64,000 bases of DNA from Buxus sempervirens (taxonomy: Eukaryota; Streptophyta; Magnoliopsida; Buxales; Buxaceae): assembly GCA_947561395.2 (NCBI GenBank), contig OX387183.1, positions 15,117,402 through 15,181,401 on the forward strand. Reading direction: 5' to 3'. The translations under genes were made by a program, and so were the position numbers. Below the pieces are notes generated by a model. It saw only the letters and a list, made by a program, of their open reading frames with translations. It did no database searches and was not told the DNA's origin. Shown piece after piece: positions 44,630 to 58,549 of this stretch (its first letter is position 1; every line of letters starts with the position of its first letter).

Positions 44630-47600
44630 ATGCCCTTCGCGATCTCGCAGCTTTCTTGCTTCTCTTCAATCAACCGCAAACTGCAATTACAGAGGCGATC
44701 AGTCGCGCCTGCATCTTGTCGTTCTAAGGTACCTTTACGTTTTCTATTTGGAACCCTAACTTTCGTGATACGTTTTGCTACAAGTTCCTCTCTTTCTTCG
44801 TCTGTTTCTGCAAACTTGTTTGGATCTGTCTGCGGTTAAATTTAACAATGGAAGATCGTAATGCCTCATTACTTTTTCTGGAGATCAACAGATTCCACTT
44901 TTTGCTTTGTTTGAAATTGGCGACACATGATCTATAATAATATGAAGGGACATTGGCAGAACTGGAATCTTAGTTTTCGGTTTCTTTTATGATTCAATTA
45001 CGTTATTCTTGAAGAGAAGCATAATTTTAGTTTTGTAGGCGCTTTGGAGTGGGTGGATGGCATGGTGCAGTCTCCCTTCATTGTTATGTCTCTACATTCT
45101 TGACAGTCAAAACAAAATGAAGAAGTCATTTTTAGCTTGGAAGGTGTAATTGTTCTGATAATGATGTCATGATGGCGTCCTTAAATTTTGAGATGACCGT
45201 CAGTGATAATAAATCCATCTTTAAATATCACATCCAGTGGGTAAACATCTTTTGTTTCCCTCTCATGCATGCTGTTGTTGTTTCTTGTCTCTCAACTTTT
45301 CCTAGATCTTCTGATATCTTAGTTGATTTCCCATCCATTACAGATTTTGTGTTCATTGCTATCTCTATAAAGGAGATTTTGATAGGAAGGATGGGCACTT
45401 TTTATGCTTATACACACACAGACATGGGCACACAAATACATGCACACACACACTCATTGTTATGTAATGCGGGACATTAGTTTCCATCTGATCCATGTAT
45501 ACCATTCATTCCATATCTTGCTCAATCATAGAATTTCATTATTTGTCAAAAAAGGCCTTCTTTAGTTAGTTTTCTGGGGACCTCTTGATGCTTTCAGAAA
45601 TCTTCAAGATTTTCATTAGAGCAAGGAAATCATCTGTCATGCAGCCATTGATATCAAAGTCAAGAAAACTCGTGAGCTAAACTTGAAATGACGTTTAGGA
45701 TCTCATTGACTGGCCCTATTGGCTAAGTGGTTGTTGTGTTGGCACCAAATTATTGTAGCAATGTAGTAGCTAATGTGTGGGATTCAAACCGTGGAGCTTG
45801 AATATATGGGACCAGCCCCTGGAAGGCTATGTTGGCCATATATTTTTGAATTGTAGGTTTATTAGTGAGATATGGTTGTGGTTTCTGTTGTTAATGCAAG
45901 TTAATTGGGTGGTTCCTCTGACTGTTGTGGACATATTTAATAAATGTAGTATTGCTGATTTGGGATGGAGAGGATGCTGCCTATATTGGCTCCTTCCTGA
46001 AAGAAATGAATAGAAGGGTCTTTGAGGATGTTAGAGCTCCAACTCCAAGGGAGGTAGTGGTTGACTATAATATGGTGGCCATAGCTTCATGGGCACAGGG
46101 GTATCTAATGTCAATTTAGGAAAACCGTCGGGAGGTGGACAATGGTGTGTTATTCCTCATCCATTGTGAGTTCTGATGTGAAAAAACTGAAGATCCCGAT
46201 ATTAGGCCATATTAAAAAAACATATATATTAGGCCACATTAAACTCAACATTGGTGGGTGCTCTTTCAGGAATCCAGAAACATCTGACAGTGGAGGGACT
46301 TTTAAGGACCATTTTTTTTTTGTGGGGGGTGGTTTGGGAGACATCATCCTTGCTTGGGCCTATTGGGTAAGAGTGACTCTGTACAAGTAAAAATTTTGGC
46401 ATTTTTAACAGGTTCATGTAAAGTACAGAGCGAAAGACTCAGCAATTTGATAGTAGGAGGATGTAGACCCAATCATACACTCGATGCATGGAGATGATCT
46501 AGTCTCTTTACGCTTACTCATTATGATATAGATATCTCACACTTGAGCTGAATTATTCATTCAACTAGGTGTCTAGATCTGCCACTTGGCTGACGGATTA
46601 GCTAAATTTGGACCGAGACAAAAGTATACATTATTAGGGGTTCCCCCTTTAGAGATGCTAGTGGAATTTAGAGTTGGGAACATTGTAGGAGTATGGATTA
46701 TTTGTTCTACCTTGATCACTAACCTTTAAAAACGTAAACCTTAGAATTCACAGCTGTAGAATCAGGTTTTGAATCTGATTCTATCTTTTACTTAATAAAG
46801 CTTTCATTACTCACTCATAAAGAAAAATACAAGGAATGTCATTGGCACACATCATTAGTGCCTTTTGAATCCATAAATCATCATACCTTCAACTTAAAGT
46901 TTACACTGTATGCCTATCAACTGAAGGTTGAAGCAATCAAATGTGTTTCCAAATACATACATGGGATTGGAAACATCTATCATTTTTTTTTCCTTTTTGA
47001 ATAGAGGAATTTATTGTCTTTGACGTGGTCATATTAACTTCTTCATATCGCTCAAGTGCACTTAAATTGGTTTATGTGTATGCGTGCATTGTGATATCGA
47101 TAGCTTTTTATCCATAACATAGGTTCAAATATGCCACAAGTTTAAACTTCTATCTAATATATCTTAAAGGAATTCAGCATCTTCCAAACTTTTAACTTGT
47201 ATGGATGAAAATTTGAGCTGTGATGAAAGGTTATATTGACAGGAGGTATTGCATAATGCTTGTATGTCACATGCCTACATTCTTGAAGGGATGTTTTCTA
47301 GGTCTTTCAGTTACTGCTACGTTTGAGATTTTTAACGTTTATAATTTCACTGTGACTTATATTTGTGAACTGCTATCTTCTTTCGACATGTTAATAGGTC
47401 ACTTATAGCAACCATGTCTGTGTTTCTAAATGAGCAGAGTCATGCTGGTTAACAATTAGCATAGACATATAACAATATATTTCTTCTATAATTTGGAGCC
47501 AGTTGTAATCTGTAACTATTTTGGATTATAGCTATTTGATTCTTTAATAAACTAACTCTTAGAAGATTGGTCACAGTAAAAATCTGGAACTGGTACTAAT

Positions 47601-50600
47601 TGCCACATTTATATCCAGTTCTTGGTTGCAATGCACTTTGAAGAAACTGGCACAGAAGCTCAAAGTTCAGAACCTAAGGTCACTTTAAGATATACAGCTG
47701 ATCCATCTAATGCACGCACAGAATTGACATCAAACTCACATATGGCGTCAGAAGAACAGCTTAATGGAAAGACAGGGATAGATGAACAAATTCATGACGA
47801 AGTTGTCAGCCAACCACACAAGGGGGCAAAGATTCATGATTTCTGTTTTGGCATCCCATTTGGTAAGTGCATTTGATTGTCTGTGACAGGATATAATTCC
47901 ATTTCTACAACATTCCAAAACACTGTTTTTCTGACTCTTTAAACCACAGAACTTGCTACATGGATGATGTTCTTTGTGAAGAACTTTGTCTTATATCGCA
48001 TTGTCTCTTACTTTTCATGTTTGCATTTGCCTTTCACATGAGTTTTCAGTTGTATGAAAAGTGGAGTCTGGTTTATCTGGTGAAACACTACAAATTTAGA
48101 AACCTAGTGAGACAGAGATTGCATGGGGCAGCTTATTTGGAGAACCCCACTTATCCATATGTAATTCAAGTTGGATCCACATTACATGATAATATATATT
48201 TCTAAAAGACTCTATCGTGGTATGAAGGGCTGTGTAAACCAAATTTTTGTCTATTGCAATACTTTGAGAAAATTTGATGGCTGTTATTGTCTGAGATGTT
48301 TTACACATGTATTATTATCACTCATATTTTTTGGGTAGACAAAAGAAAAGGTAGCTACAAAAGGTTTCTTCACACTTCTAATTTTAATCTTAAAATTTTT
48401 TGAAGATTAAAAAGTTAAACAAATATGGAAAAATAAAAATATATAAACATATTGTAAAATATGAATCTGTAAAGCATAAGTACTTAATTTTTTTGATAGT
48501 TAAATGTAGGATTTCAAAAAAAAAAGAAATAGAGTATAGTACATAGGAAGGATGTACACGAAGTGTGTGACAACCATACAGGGACACTTTAGAGGAACTT
48601 GGGAGAACCAAAACCAAATTGAAAATGAGATGTAAGGCTGCCTGACACAGTCTTTCCACCTTCTTTTCTTCTCCTCTGAAAATCTTGTGGTTTCTTTCAC
48701 CCCATAAAACCCATATGATTGCCGCTGAGCATATATTCTATAACAAGTTCCTCTTGCGCTCATTCTTTCTTTTTCTCCAACGTATAAGAGCTTGCTGAAC
48801 AATGGCCGGATGAGCCAACATAACTTTGCACTTTAAAATGATCTAGTTCCATAAGCTGCTGGCCACCTTACAGTGTAGAAGAATGATTGACATATTCCTC
48901 CATTTCCTGGCAAAGTGAGCATCTTTTGGGAATCAGCCAACCTCTGTTAATCAAATGATCAATTGTTAGAACCTTGTCAAGTGATGCTGCTTAAATGAAG
49001 AAAGCCACTTCTGATGGAATATTTCTGTGCCAAATTATATTGGATGTCTGAAACTGCTCTTCAACTGAGCTTATGCGTCTGAAATATGCATTAACTAAAA
49101 AGTGACCTGATCTGTTTCCTTTCCAATACATTCGGTCCTCCTCCTGTGATAACCTAGTTTCTTGTAACAGCTTTAAAAGATTGCCTAGATTATCCATTTC
49201 CCAGTCGTGCGGATATTGTAGTTGAAGATTCCATTGAACTGTTTGATCTCTCAGGTTCAATATCTCACTAATTTTTGCTTTTTAAAACCTGCGGATGTTG
49301 TAAATGGCAGGAAACTTACACTTTAAAATGCCCTCCACATTCCATTCATCATTCCAGAAGCTGACTCTTTTTCCTGATCCTATGATAAATTTGATACTTT
49401 TTTTCAAGTGACATAGATCCTTCAGAATAGGCCGCCGTAGACTTGTTCCAAAGCTTGATTGGATGTTATCGGAAACCAGTTCTTAGAGTTGCAGCCATAC
49501 TTAGTTCTGATAATTTCCCTCCAAAAGGTTGTTGACTTCCACTCCATGCCGCCAGAACCATTTTTGAAGCAGAGCTATATTAAAAAGAATGAGGGATCTA
49601 ATGCTCAAACCGCCCTCTTCTCTTTGTCTAAATGCAACCTCCCATTTCACTGAATAATATTTATTTTCACCATTCTTACCTTTCCACAAAAACTCCATTT
49701 GCAGTGCTTCAATCTGCATCGCTATGAAGGATGGAATTCTCAATAATGAGAGCAGATAAGTAGGACAGATAGTCAGACAACTTTTGAGTAATGTTATTTT
49801 GCCTCCTTTTGATAGATACCCACTTTTTCTCGACTTCTTCATTCAGCCAACTAATGGCTCCTATGCCAATTTTTACCCGGGGGAAATCCAAGATAGGAAG
49901 CAGGTAATCTACCAGATTCACAGGACATTTCAAAACTAAGCTGTTTAATGTCAAAATCTTTGCCAACCCCAAACAATTCACTATTTACCGGGTTTACTTT
50001 CAGACTGGAGACTGCCTTAAAACATAGGAAACTAGATCTTAGAATCATAAGTTGATCTCGTGAACGACCATAGAACACTAGTGTATCATCTGCGAACAAA
50101 AGGTGAGATATTACTGGCGCACCATTACAAACTTCAGCACCAGTTAACAGTTTATTCTTAATAGCTTTCTGCATTAGCCGACTTAGAGCTTCCATAACTA
50201 TTATGAAAGGAAATGGGGAGAGGAAGTCTCTTTGATGCAAACCTCGAGATGTTCTGAAAAAACCCCTAGTTGCACTATTTACTAGCATTGACATTGAAAC
50301 TGTAGAAATGAAAAAAATGCACCCATTGGCACCAACATTCCCCAAAACCAATTTCTCCAAGAAAGTATAATAAGAAGCTCCAGTTGACATGATTTTAGTC
50401 TTTCTGGAGATCGAGTTTACACATTGTAATTTTGCCTTTATTCCTTAAATATGAATCTAGGCATTCACATGCTACCAATACCTTGTTTCGGATTTGCCTC
50501 ATGCTTATGTAGGCACTTTGGAATGGGAGATTAACTTTGGTTTGGTAGCACCTTGCTTAACCTGAGAACCATCAGTTTTGCAGTCAGTTTTTTACAAGCT

Positions 50601-53600
50601 CCTTACATGACTTATGCCTGAAATCGCTGAACTGAACTGATTCTTTTTTGGGGATTAAGGGTACAAAATTTGTGTTGATGTATTTCTCAAAATGCATCTT
50701 GGCAAAAAATCAGACACTGCCTCAATTAGATCGGATTTTAAAATGATCCAACAATGCTTATAGAAAGCTATGGTGAACCCTTTTGGCCTGGGGGGGGGGG
50801 GGGGGGGGGGGGGGGGGCGCGGGCTTATCTCCATTCAAGAGGTTCAAGACTTCCTTTACTTCCTCTTCTGATACCTCTTTTTCTAAACAGTCCCTATTCT
50901 CCTCCGATAACTCATTGAATTATAATCCATCCAGCTTCTGCCAGAAGGATTCTTCTTTCATGAACAAATTCAAAAAATAGTCAGAGATTGCATTTGTATT
51001 TTGCTTCTCATCTTCAATGTGCTGGTCTTCCACCTCAATTCTACTGACAAAGTTTGACTGCTGCCTTACATTTGTCATTTTGTGGAAGAATTTAGTATTT
51101 TTGTCACCCTCCTTCAGCCATAGGACCCTAGATTTCTGTCACTAGCTTATCTCTTAATGTTTAGCCCAATGTTTGAATTACACATTAAGCTTCTCCCTTT
51201 TAATCCAGTCATTGTGTTGGAGTTCATCAGATGCCTCCTTTATGTCCATTACATGGAATCTCCTCCAAGGCCTCGGCCATTTTTTATGTCTACTTTCCCG
51301 AATTCCTCCCTGTGTCAGGATTTAATTATCTCCTTTAAGTGCTTTGAGTTCCTTGCAAAACCTGTTGCTTGGGTTTCCTGAAACGTTCCACCACATTTGT
51401 ACTTTTGATATGAAAGATTCTTCCTGATTTGATGAAAATCTAGCTTTTCAATAGAATTGGGGTAAAGTCAAGGGAACCAGGAGATGGTTTAATAAAGGTC
51501 AAAAAGAAGGTATAGACAGCTATTTTTGGCCAAAGAATCCAAAATCCTTCCTTTTTTGAAATAGAGGGGCAGCAGGTTGTGACCCCAGATATATTAAACT
51601 TTAATAAATGGTGAGTTCATCAAAACATAGAGAACCATAAAGGAAAGTATCCTTTTTCATGTTCAATTCTGTGGAGCTCATTCCAACACCGTGTACTGCT
51701 CACTTTGAGATTTGACTTGTTGAGCTTAGGCTTCTATGCCTGTGGCTGGAAGCTTTTTTAAGTCCTTTGATTTAAGAAGCCCCAGAATGTAGACATCATG
51801 AATCTTCTATAACACAAATTTACCATATATATTCACTTGCATTTTTTATGTTGTATCTTGGGTCTTCTTCGATCCAATTGTCAAGAGTGCGTATGAAACT
51901 AAATTCCCAGTGGTATACTGTATGTGAGATATATCAGATTTTGTTGTGTCTGTAAATGTACTGAATTTTTCTTCTCACAGGTGGCCTTGTTTTAAGTGGG
52001 GGACTTGTTGGATTTCTTTTCTCAAGAAATCCCACAACACTTAGAATTGGTCTGCTTTATGGAGTTGCTTTGCTTGCTTTGAGCACATTTAGCTTAAAGA
52101 TCTGGAGGCAAGGGAAATCCAGCTTACCATTCATATTGGGACAAGCAGGTATTTGAAATACTGTGGCCTTTTAATAAAACTTCAAGGCACTTAATTTAAA
52201 ATGTTCAAGCTATGCCTAGTGATAGTGCTTTCAGGCTAGGCATCAATCATCACCTAAGTTTGCTTGGGAAGTCACTTTAACTAAAATTACTGAATTATAA
52301 AAGTCAAAATTTTCACATGTTGCAAATAAAGAATGAAATACAAGTTCAGAGAATATGCTTCTCAAGAGATAATGACCATGATCTACTAATGGTCTACTGT
52401 GAATTGAAGCAATCATAGGAAACCATAAAATGATTTAACAAAACAAATTTCAAGTTCTCTCTCTTTTATTGAACTGAGTCATTGTCTTTTTGGCATATCT
52501 GGGGTATGTCTCGAGGCACATGTTGTGGCATGGTGCTGGAAAGATGTATCAACTTGTCTCCAAAAAGCATGGGGGTGCTTTTGTAGCACAAAGATTTATT
52601 AATGAAGTGTTGTAAATAGGGTATAATTTCTGCTATCATACCTTAATCTGTGTGCTACATGAATGACCAATTATTCTTTAAGTGAAAGCATGAAATAAGG
52701 AAATTTTATTTTTATATATAACAATTTAATTTATCACTGCATCCATGGGATTCTTTAAACATTTGTATAGAAATTGCTAGGCTTTTCAATTTTTAACTGC
52801 ATTTAAGTTACTTAACATGTGAATATATTTCAGCTTGTGTCATAGAACACTGAAGAAGAACAAAAAAGTGATGTTCATTTGAGTATGGTATTGAGAGGGA
52901 AAGGTGGGGAGGGGAGAGATTTTATTTTTCCAATGTCTTCCCCATACTTTTCCACCTCTTTTTTTTTTTTACCCATGAAATGAGCACTTTTTCTGAAGTC
53001 TTCCATGCTTGGGTAGTATTGTTCTTATTTCATTGTTATATTTTTAACTGAATAATGTATGTAATTTAATTATGCTCCCACTATTAATTTTTTTTATGTT
53101 GTTTGGGACTTTGATTATATATCATTATGATGTGTGTAATTGTTATATAAATTAATTTATTTTAGTCAGTTAACATTTTCTGTGTAAATATTCTACTTGA
53201 TCATGTACTTATTGAGTCCTTATCATTCTGCTTTGATTATGAATCAACTAACATCTTATATCCAAGAGTAAGTGTATTGGTGTACATTATATACAAATGA
53301 TGTGGTGTGAAAAATGACTCTCTAATAACAATTTATTTACATTAAGGATCAAATATGGGTCTCTAGATTTTTGGCTTGATTATGAATGAATTGGCATCTT
53401 ATAGGTTAAATGCATAAGATATCATTTTGGTGGACCAAACTAAAGGAGTAAATGCAAAACAAGGATTGTGGCCTTGATGTCAAGGGTTAAAATAACCAGT
53501 ACCGACTGTCAATCATACTCTCTTGGAAATTATTATCTAGTACCAGCCGGTACAGACGAGATGGAAAAAGTAAGTTTAAAAAGAATCCCTTGAAATCAGA

Positions 53601-56600
53601 AATAATCCTTAAAAAGGAGAAAAAAAATCCCACATGCTGAGTATTCAGCCGGAGCGCCACAAATACACTTCCAAGGATAGGAAGAACATTTCTAGGCCCC
53701 TTGTGAACATTTCCAGGCTGCGGTACTTCCAGTTTTTTTGGAAGTTGTAAAAATCTCAAAAGCTCATGTAAAATCCCACCCGTTTTCCCAGAAGATCAAT
53801 AATCATAAACTGAATCAAAACTTGTTACTTTTTTGCAATTTTGATGCCTCAAATTCTTCTTGCTATTGAGCATGGAATGGCTCAAGCATCAGAGCCCACC
53901 ACAAGAAATTAAAGACTCAAAATGATCTGGGTGTTTTGGATTGATGTCATACTGAAACATTTGGACAACATAAATTCCATTTCAAAGGACAGGGGAATTG
54001 GAATGCAACCATTTTCCCCATTTCCTGAAAATTTTTAGAAACAAGATATTCTTCCTACTGTATCAGTCGCTATCGCTAGGTTTCGTTTACACTATGCTGT
54101 TAGGAGTCCCAAGGTAGAAGTAGAACCATGTTGATGAGTAGAAAACAAAGAAGATTCGCATATTGAAAATGAGGTGATTTATCAAAGAGAGTCTATTAAT
54201 CAGAGGAATGGGATGATGAAACTTGGTGTACCTTTGCAATAGTGACATGATTGGCAGTGTTGGCAAAGCTAGATTTTGATTTTGAGTAGACAAAACCAAG
54301 CATCATTTCTCAATATGACGGGGAAAAGAAAAGTCACACCACACGGGGACATCTACAGCTATTTATGCTGTAGTTGAATGGTCCGTGTCAAGTCAAGCTG
54401 TACCAACTCTGTACCACCTTAGTCAACCCGAGTCATCCAAGTCCTAGAACAACATGCATATTGCAGGCCGGTATCCACCCGTGTTCTGCCAGTACCAAGC
54501 TGAACTGGTTGGCACGACTTAGTACTGGCCGACATTTTAAACCATGTTTCACATCACAAAGTTCCAAACTTCCAAATAATCAAGTTAAAGATCTAGGATA
54601 CAGAATATAATTTTAATGCAAACATAAGCTGAAGCAATGGTAATAATTGAGAACCAGGAGATTCCTGGAAAGTAAAAACTTCTGTTGTCTTGTGTAGACT
54701 TAATTTTGGATGATATTGTAAGGTGAATGCATTAATGAAACTATTGAAAAGCAAAGCAAATTTCAAGATTTATTTATCAGTGTTACGAGGAGTTTTAAGA
54801 ATAAAGTGAACTCCTCTGTTTGGAAGTTACAGAGCAAATTTCCTTACAGTTTGGATAATATTGATGAGAAATAACCTCCTTAGTCTATGTTTCAATTAGC
54901 TAAATAGAATCAAAGTGCTTTTACTCCTTTGAGGGTGTTAGAGCAACGACTGTAATTTATGATGCACATTAGGGCCTCAAGTCAATTTTGGTGGGAAAAC
55001 AATGTTTCTTATCATTACAATTTTATGAGAGGTTGATTTTAAAGGGAAGCTGCTAAGTGATATTTTAATTAGAGTTTGGATTCAACTTGGGAGAAGATTT
55101 CATATGGCAGTGGCAATGTAACTTACAAATATATGCCTATTTGGAGAATGATTGATAAGTTATGGATCCCCCTAACTTCATCTTCTATATGAGGCTGTCT
55201 ATTATATAAATCCATGACAAAGTTATGAAGCAAATTTGTCTAATGATCAAAAGTGCGGAATGGGTTATTAGAATATATGAATAGTTTTGATTCCTGAAAA
55301 TAATGATCATGTACTTCCGGATTGTCAGTTGGAATTTTACCATGAGGCTGAATGAGATTTTGGTTCTGAAATGGCAATTTAGTTTCAGAAAAGCTGATCT
55401 CTTAGTATTCAATTTATTTTTTCATGAAACAATCAGTTAATAATCTATTGTTGGCTGATTGATTGCATGCTTTGGGGCTGATAATCTTTTTTTGAAAAGT
55501 TTTGGGGCTGATTGAATTGGAAACATTTTTTGAGTGGGGTTTTGTTTTTAAATTTATATTTATTGTTTCAGATTTTTTGAAGGATAAGTGTCATGTATGG
55601 AATTTGTATTTAGCTTGATGTTTTATGGTGGCCCCGATGTACTCTTCGTGTTCATAGGGCTTTGCCTGCTTCATATTTTCATATTGATTTACATATGTTT
55701 CTTTTACTAAAATATAAGAGCTTAACAATATCTAAATACAAAGTATTTTTTTATGCATTGATTCAGTTTTGGAAGAGGTGCATGCAAAGAGAAAGAAGAA
55801 TAGCAAAATGCTTGTATAAGTATCATAGCGATTTGAAACCAGGATACCAAAACATAAGGAAATGAAATAAAAGGTTAGATTTTCATTTTGGATGATCCAA
55901 TTGAATCCAACAATGAGTAGATCATTGAAAGGGAGGATCCAGTTTTCTTTGCCAGTATTTTATGGTTTAATGTTAGGCTGGTCTTTGAAGTTGTTGGAGC
56001 ATAGTCTATCCTGGTGTCACCACTAACCATGATAGTCCAATTTCTCAAAAGAAAGCTTGTTATTCTGGAATTAAGTTACCACAATGTCCCCAAAACACAT
56101 CTTGTAAACAATAAGCATTCAGGTAAGAAGAGTGATAAAATTATATTCAACTTCATTATTTTCTGTGTTCATTAAGAACACTATTTCCCTCTATCCCACT
56201 GAACCATTGATGACCCTTTCCTCTTGTTTTTACATAGTTTTATATTGTATTAAACTTCTGTTTTATAGTTAAACTTAACCTGCTGATTTTCTTAATTTGT
56301 ACTTCCCTTTTTCTTAAATAATAGATTTCTACTCATTGAGCATATGCTTTAGCGATAAGGTGCTAATATGGTGCCAAGCTTATGCTATTTTAAACACTTA
56401 TTGACGAGGGCGAAATGTACTTGAGCTGCCTGAATTTGTTGTATATGGTGTGGGACCTTTTTTTTTTCTTTTCAAACATTAAGCCTAATGGAAGAATTAT
56501 TACTAAATAGTGGGCTTATTATGTTAGATAGCCTCCTCGAGATAACAAAAACTAAAAGATAAAAATATGCAAGGAAGAGAGAGAAGGGAAAAAGAACAGC

Positions 56601-58549
56601 AAAAGTCTCCAATGTTTAACCAAGCCTGAAAATAGAACAGTGTGGAAAAAGTAATGATACATGTGGTGGTACATGCAATAATAACCAGGGATGGTTGGTG
56701 GCTGCTTCATAGCCAATTTCTTGTCTATGCCTAATGCAGACATTTAGTTTCCTGTCTAAGTAAAACATCTGAAAATGGGACCTTGGTTGCACTAGGTATG
56801 TGTGATGCTTGATTCTTCATATTTTGATACTGCTCAGCTTTTGCACTATAGATTCTCTGAGGAGGAAATGCTTTATGAGAATCTTACAGAGAGAAATAGC
56901 CTCTGAGCAAGATGTTTCAATTTATGCTAGAAATTTCCAACATATTTATTTTATTGTTAGTGGAGTACTTATGATGTCTGACAAAGAACTTTGAGAGCCC
57001 TGCATTAATTCAATGATTATTATATGGAATAAATGCAAGCCTCTATGAGTGCTCAGGTCTCATGACTGCCCTTCTACTTCTGTGTTAAATATTGGTGTTT
57101 GAACAATCACCTCTGAAATGCCCGAAACTGCATATTTAAATTAAGCAAATGACCTATGCTTCTTATGTGAGCTTTAAAGAGAAGAAAATATATCAAATGT
57201 CAGAGAGGAGTAATTTCTCAGTATGCTTCTTGGTGTGATTTAATGGAATTAACAGAGAAGTATTGATGCAAAATTTTTCTTGCTTGTCCAGATTCCTAGG
57301 TGAACAACTATCTAACTGCAGTCCTACCCCCTCTGATTTGTGCAGAGTAGATGAAGCTTAGTTCGTTCTTCTTAATTACTTATATTTCTTAATTGATTCC
57401 CCTAAGCTCTGCTATTTTGAGAACTTCTCTTTTTCCAAAATAAAACCTATTCTACCACCATCGTTTTTAAGTGCCTGTGTATTTCATTAGTTGTTGGTTG
57501 AGAGACTCGTCACTCGATTTTATAATTGTGATGCTTGATCTGAACTTCTGAGGGAGGCAAAAAACGATCATCCGTTGACTGGTGGACCAACTGGTCAGTA
57601 CACACATCATTCATGCACGAGAATGCCAAGACATGCTGAGGTCCACAAATAACTTCTAGTTTGTTTAAGAGCAGAAATACAATATCTATCACAATATAAC
57701 TAAAAACATAAAAACATCAGTATCAGTGCTTTTCATTGCTACCATGATATTCACGTGGTGTCTATAACATCCCGAATAACTATCACCATATGCATCTCAC
57801 CTAGCCACCTCATGATCATGATCTAGTGGTACTTCATCACCATGCACCTTATGTGCATTTTTTTTTCATAATTGTTGGTATTTACACTTTTTTATTGAGT
57901 GAGAAAATTCACGAAGTACTTTGAATCAATATCACTGTGAAGCCAGAAAATGTTATAATAGTTGGTCATGGTTCACATGGCAATAAAGTGAATGGGATAA
58001 ATGTTATGAATGTTTGCATCAATTAATTTATGAAGGGATCATTAAGGATAAAATCATAGCCCTCCATCAAATTAGTGTTTTTCTTTTGTGCTTTTTTAGT
58101 TGAGCTTATCTGCCTTAATTGTTTACATCAAGATAATTTGGCTCCTCTATTTATCATCTTGCAGCAATCTCTGCAGTCCTTCTCTCAAAATATGTTCAGA
58201 ATTACTCAATGGTAATACATCGACACTCTTGATCACAATATTTTCCACCACCATTTGTAGCTGACCTCTTAACCTTTATCCAATATCTTTTTTTCAGACA
58301 AAGAAAGTATTCCCAACAGGGTTCTATGCTGTTGTTAGGTATGGTTAGAGCTGACTGATGTTTTTGTACCCATATTTCTTAGGTCTATAATTTATCTCAT
58401 TTAGAGAAACTTACTCTTTTCATTTTTCCTGCAGTGCTGCAATGCTTTGTTTCTATTCCTACGTGATGATCTCTGGAGGAAACCCACCCCCAAAGAAGAA
58501 ATCCACTACACATGATCCATCAATGATTTCAACTCCTATGACTTCATAG
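44630..58549 (+). CDS. FAX1: FATTY ACID EXPORT 1-like protein, plastid inner envelope (TMEM14 family)
   Basis: Six exons: 44630-44728, 47619-47862, 51981-52148, 58165-58211, 58298-58338 and 58435-58549. GT/AG sites and phases agree: 714 nt, 237 aa (Arabidopsis FAX1 about 226). Residues 1-36 ([20 protein letters not shown] and a Ser/Arg-rich continuation) look like a plastid transit peptide. Residues about 37-105 are an acidic soluble segment. The TMEM14 domain (about 105-208) has four hydrophobic segments: [52 protein letters not shown] and [19 protein letters not shown]. The tail is Lys/Pro-rich (PPPKKK). FAX1 moves free fatty acids from the plastid across its inner envelope to feed lipid synthesis in the ER. 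The start is the first ATG of exon 1, whose product aligns with the FAX1 N-terminus. Introns make up 95 percent of the locus. Confidence 0.93.
45780..46800 (+). pseudogene. L1 LINE 3'-region relic in FAX1 intron 1
   Basis: Broken plus-strand frames keep [20 protein letters not shown] (about 45990-46050) and an RNase H end [20 protein letters not shown] (about 46580-46640). Both are typical of the 3' part of plant L1 pol. There are several stops. Confidence 0.55.
48540..51440 (-). pseudogene. L1 LINE relic, antisense, in FAX1 intron 2
   Basis: On the minus strand: linker ([20 protein letters not shown], about 51045-50985), RT core ([40 protein letters not shown], catalytic FADD at about 50075-50101), [20 protein letters not shown] (about 49820-49760) and a C-terminal zf-RVT/Trp-rich region down to about 48600. 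Frameshifts and stops are present. A 28-base G-run interrupts it at 50790-50817. Confidence 0.85.
50790..50817 (+). repeat. Poly-G tract, 28 bases
   Basis: An uninterrupted run of 28 G followed by CGCGGG, within the antisense LINE relic. It is either a real homopolymer expansion or an assembly or polishing artefact. Confidence 0.9.
52149..58164 (+). other. FAX1 intron 3 (6 kb)
   Basis: AT-rich and non-coding. A possible TIR-type element spans about 53484-54545: left end GGTTAAAATAACCAGTAC, right end (reverse-complemented) GGTTTAAAATGTCGGCCAGT. No target duplication could be fixed. No further coding relic is identified. Confidence 0.5.

Noticed and set aside
44188-44679. 163-residue minus-strand frame
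   Set aside because: It overlaps FAX1 exon 1 and leader, has no recognisable domain, and is matched by equally long frames on the other strand in a GC-richer stretch.
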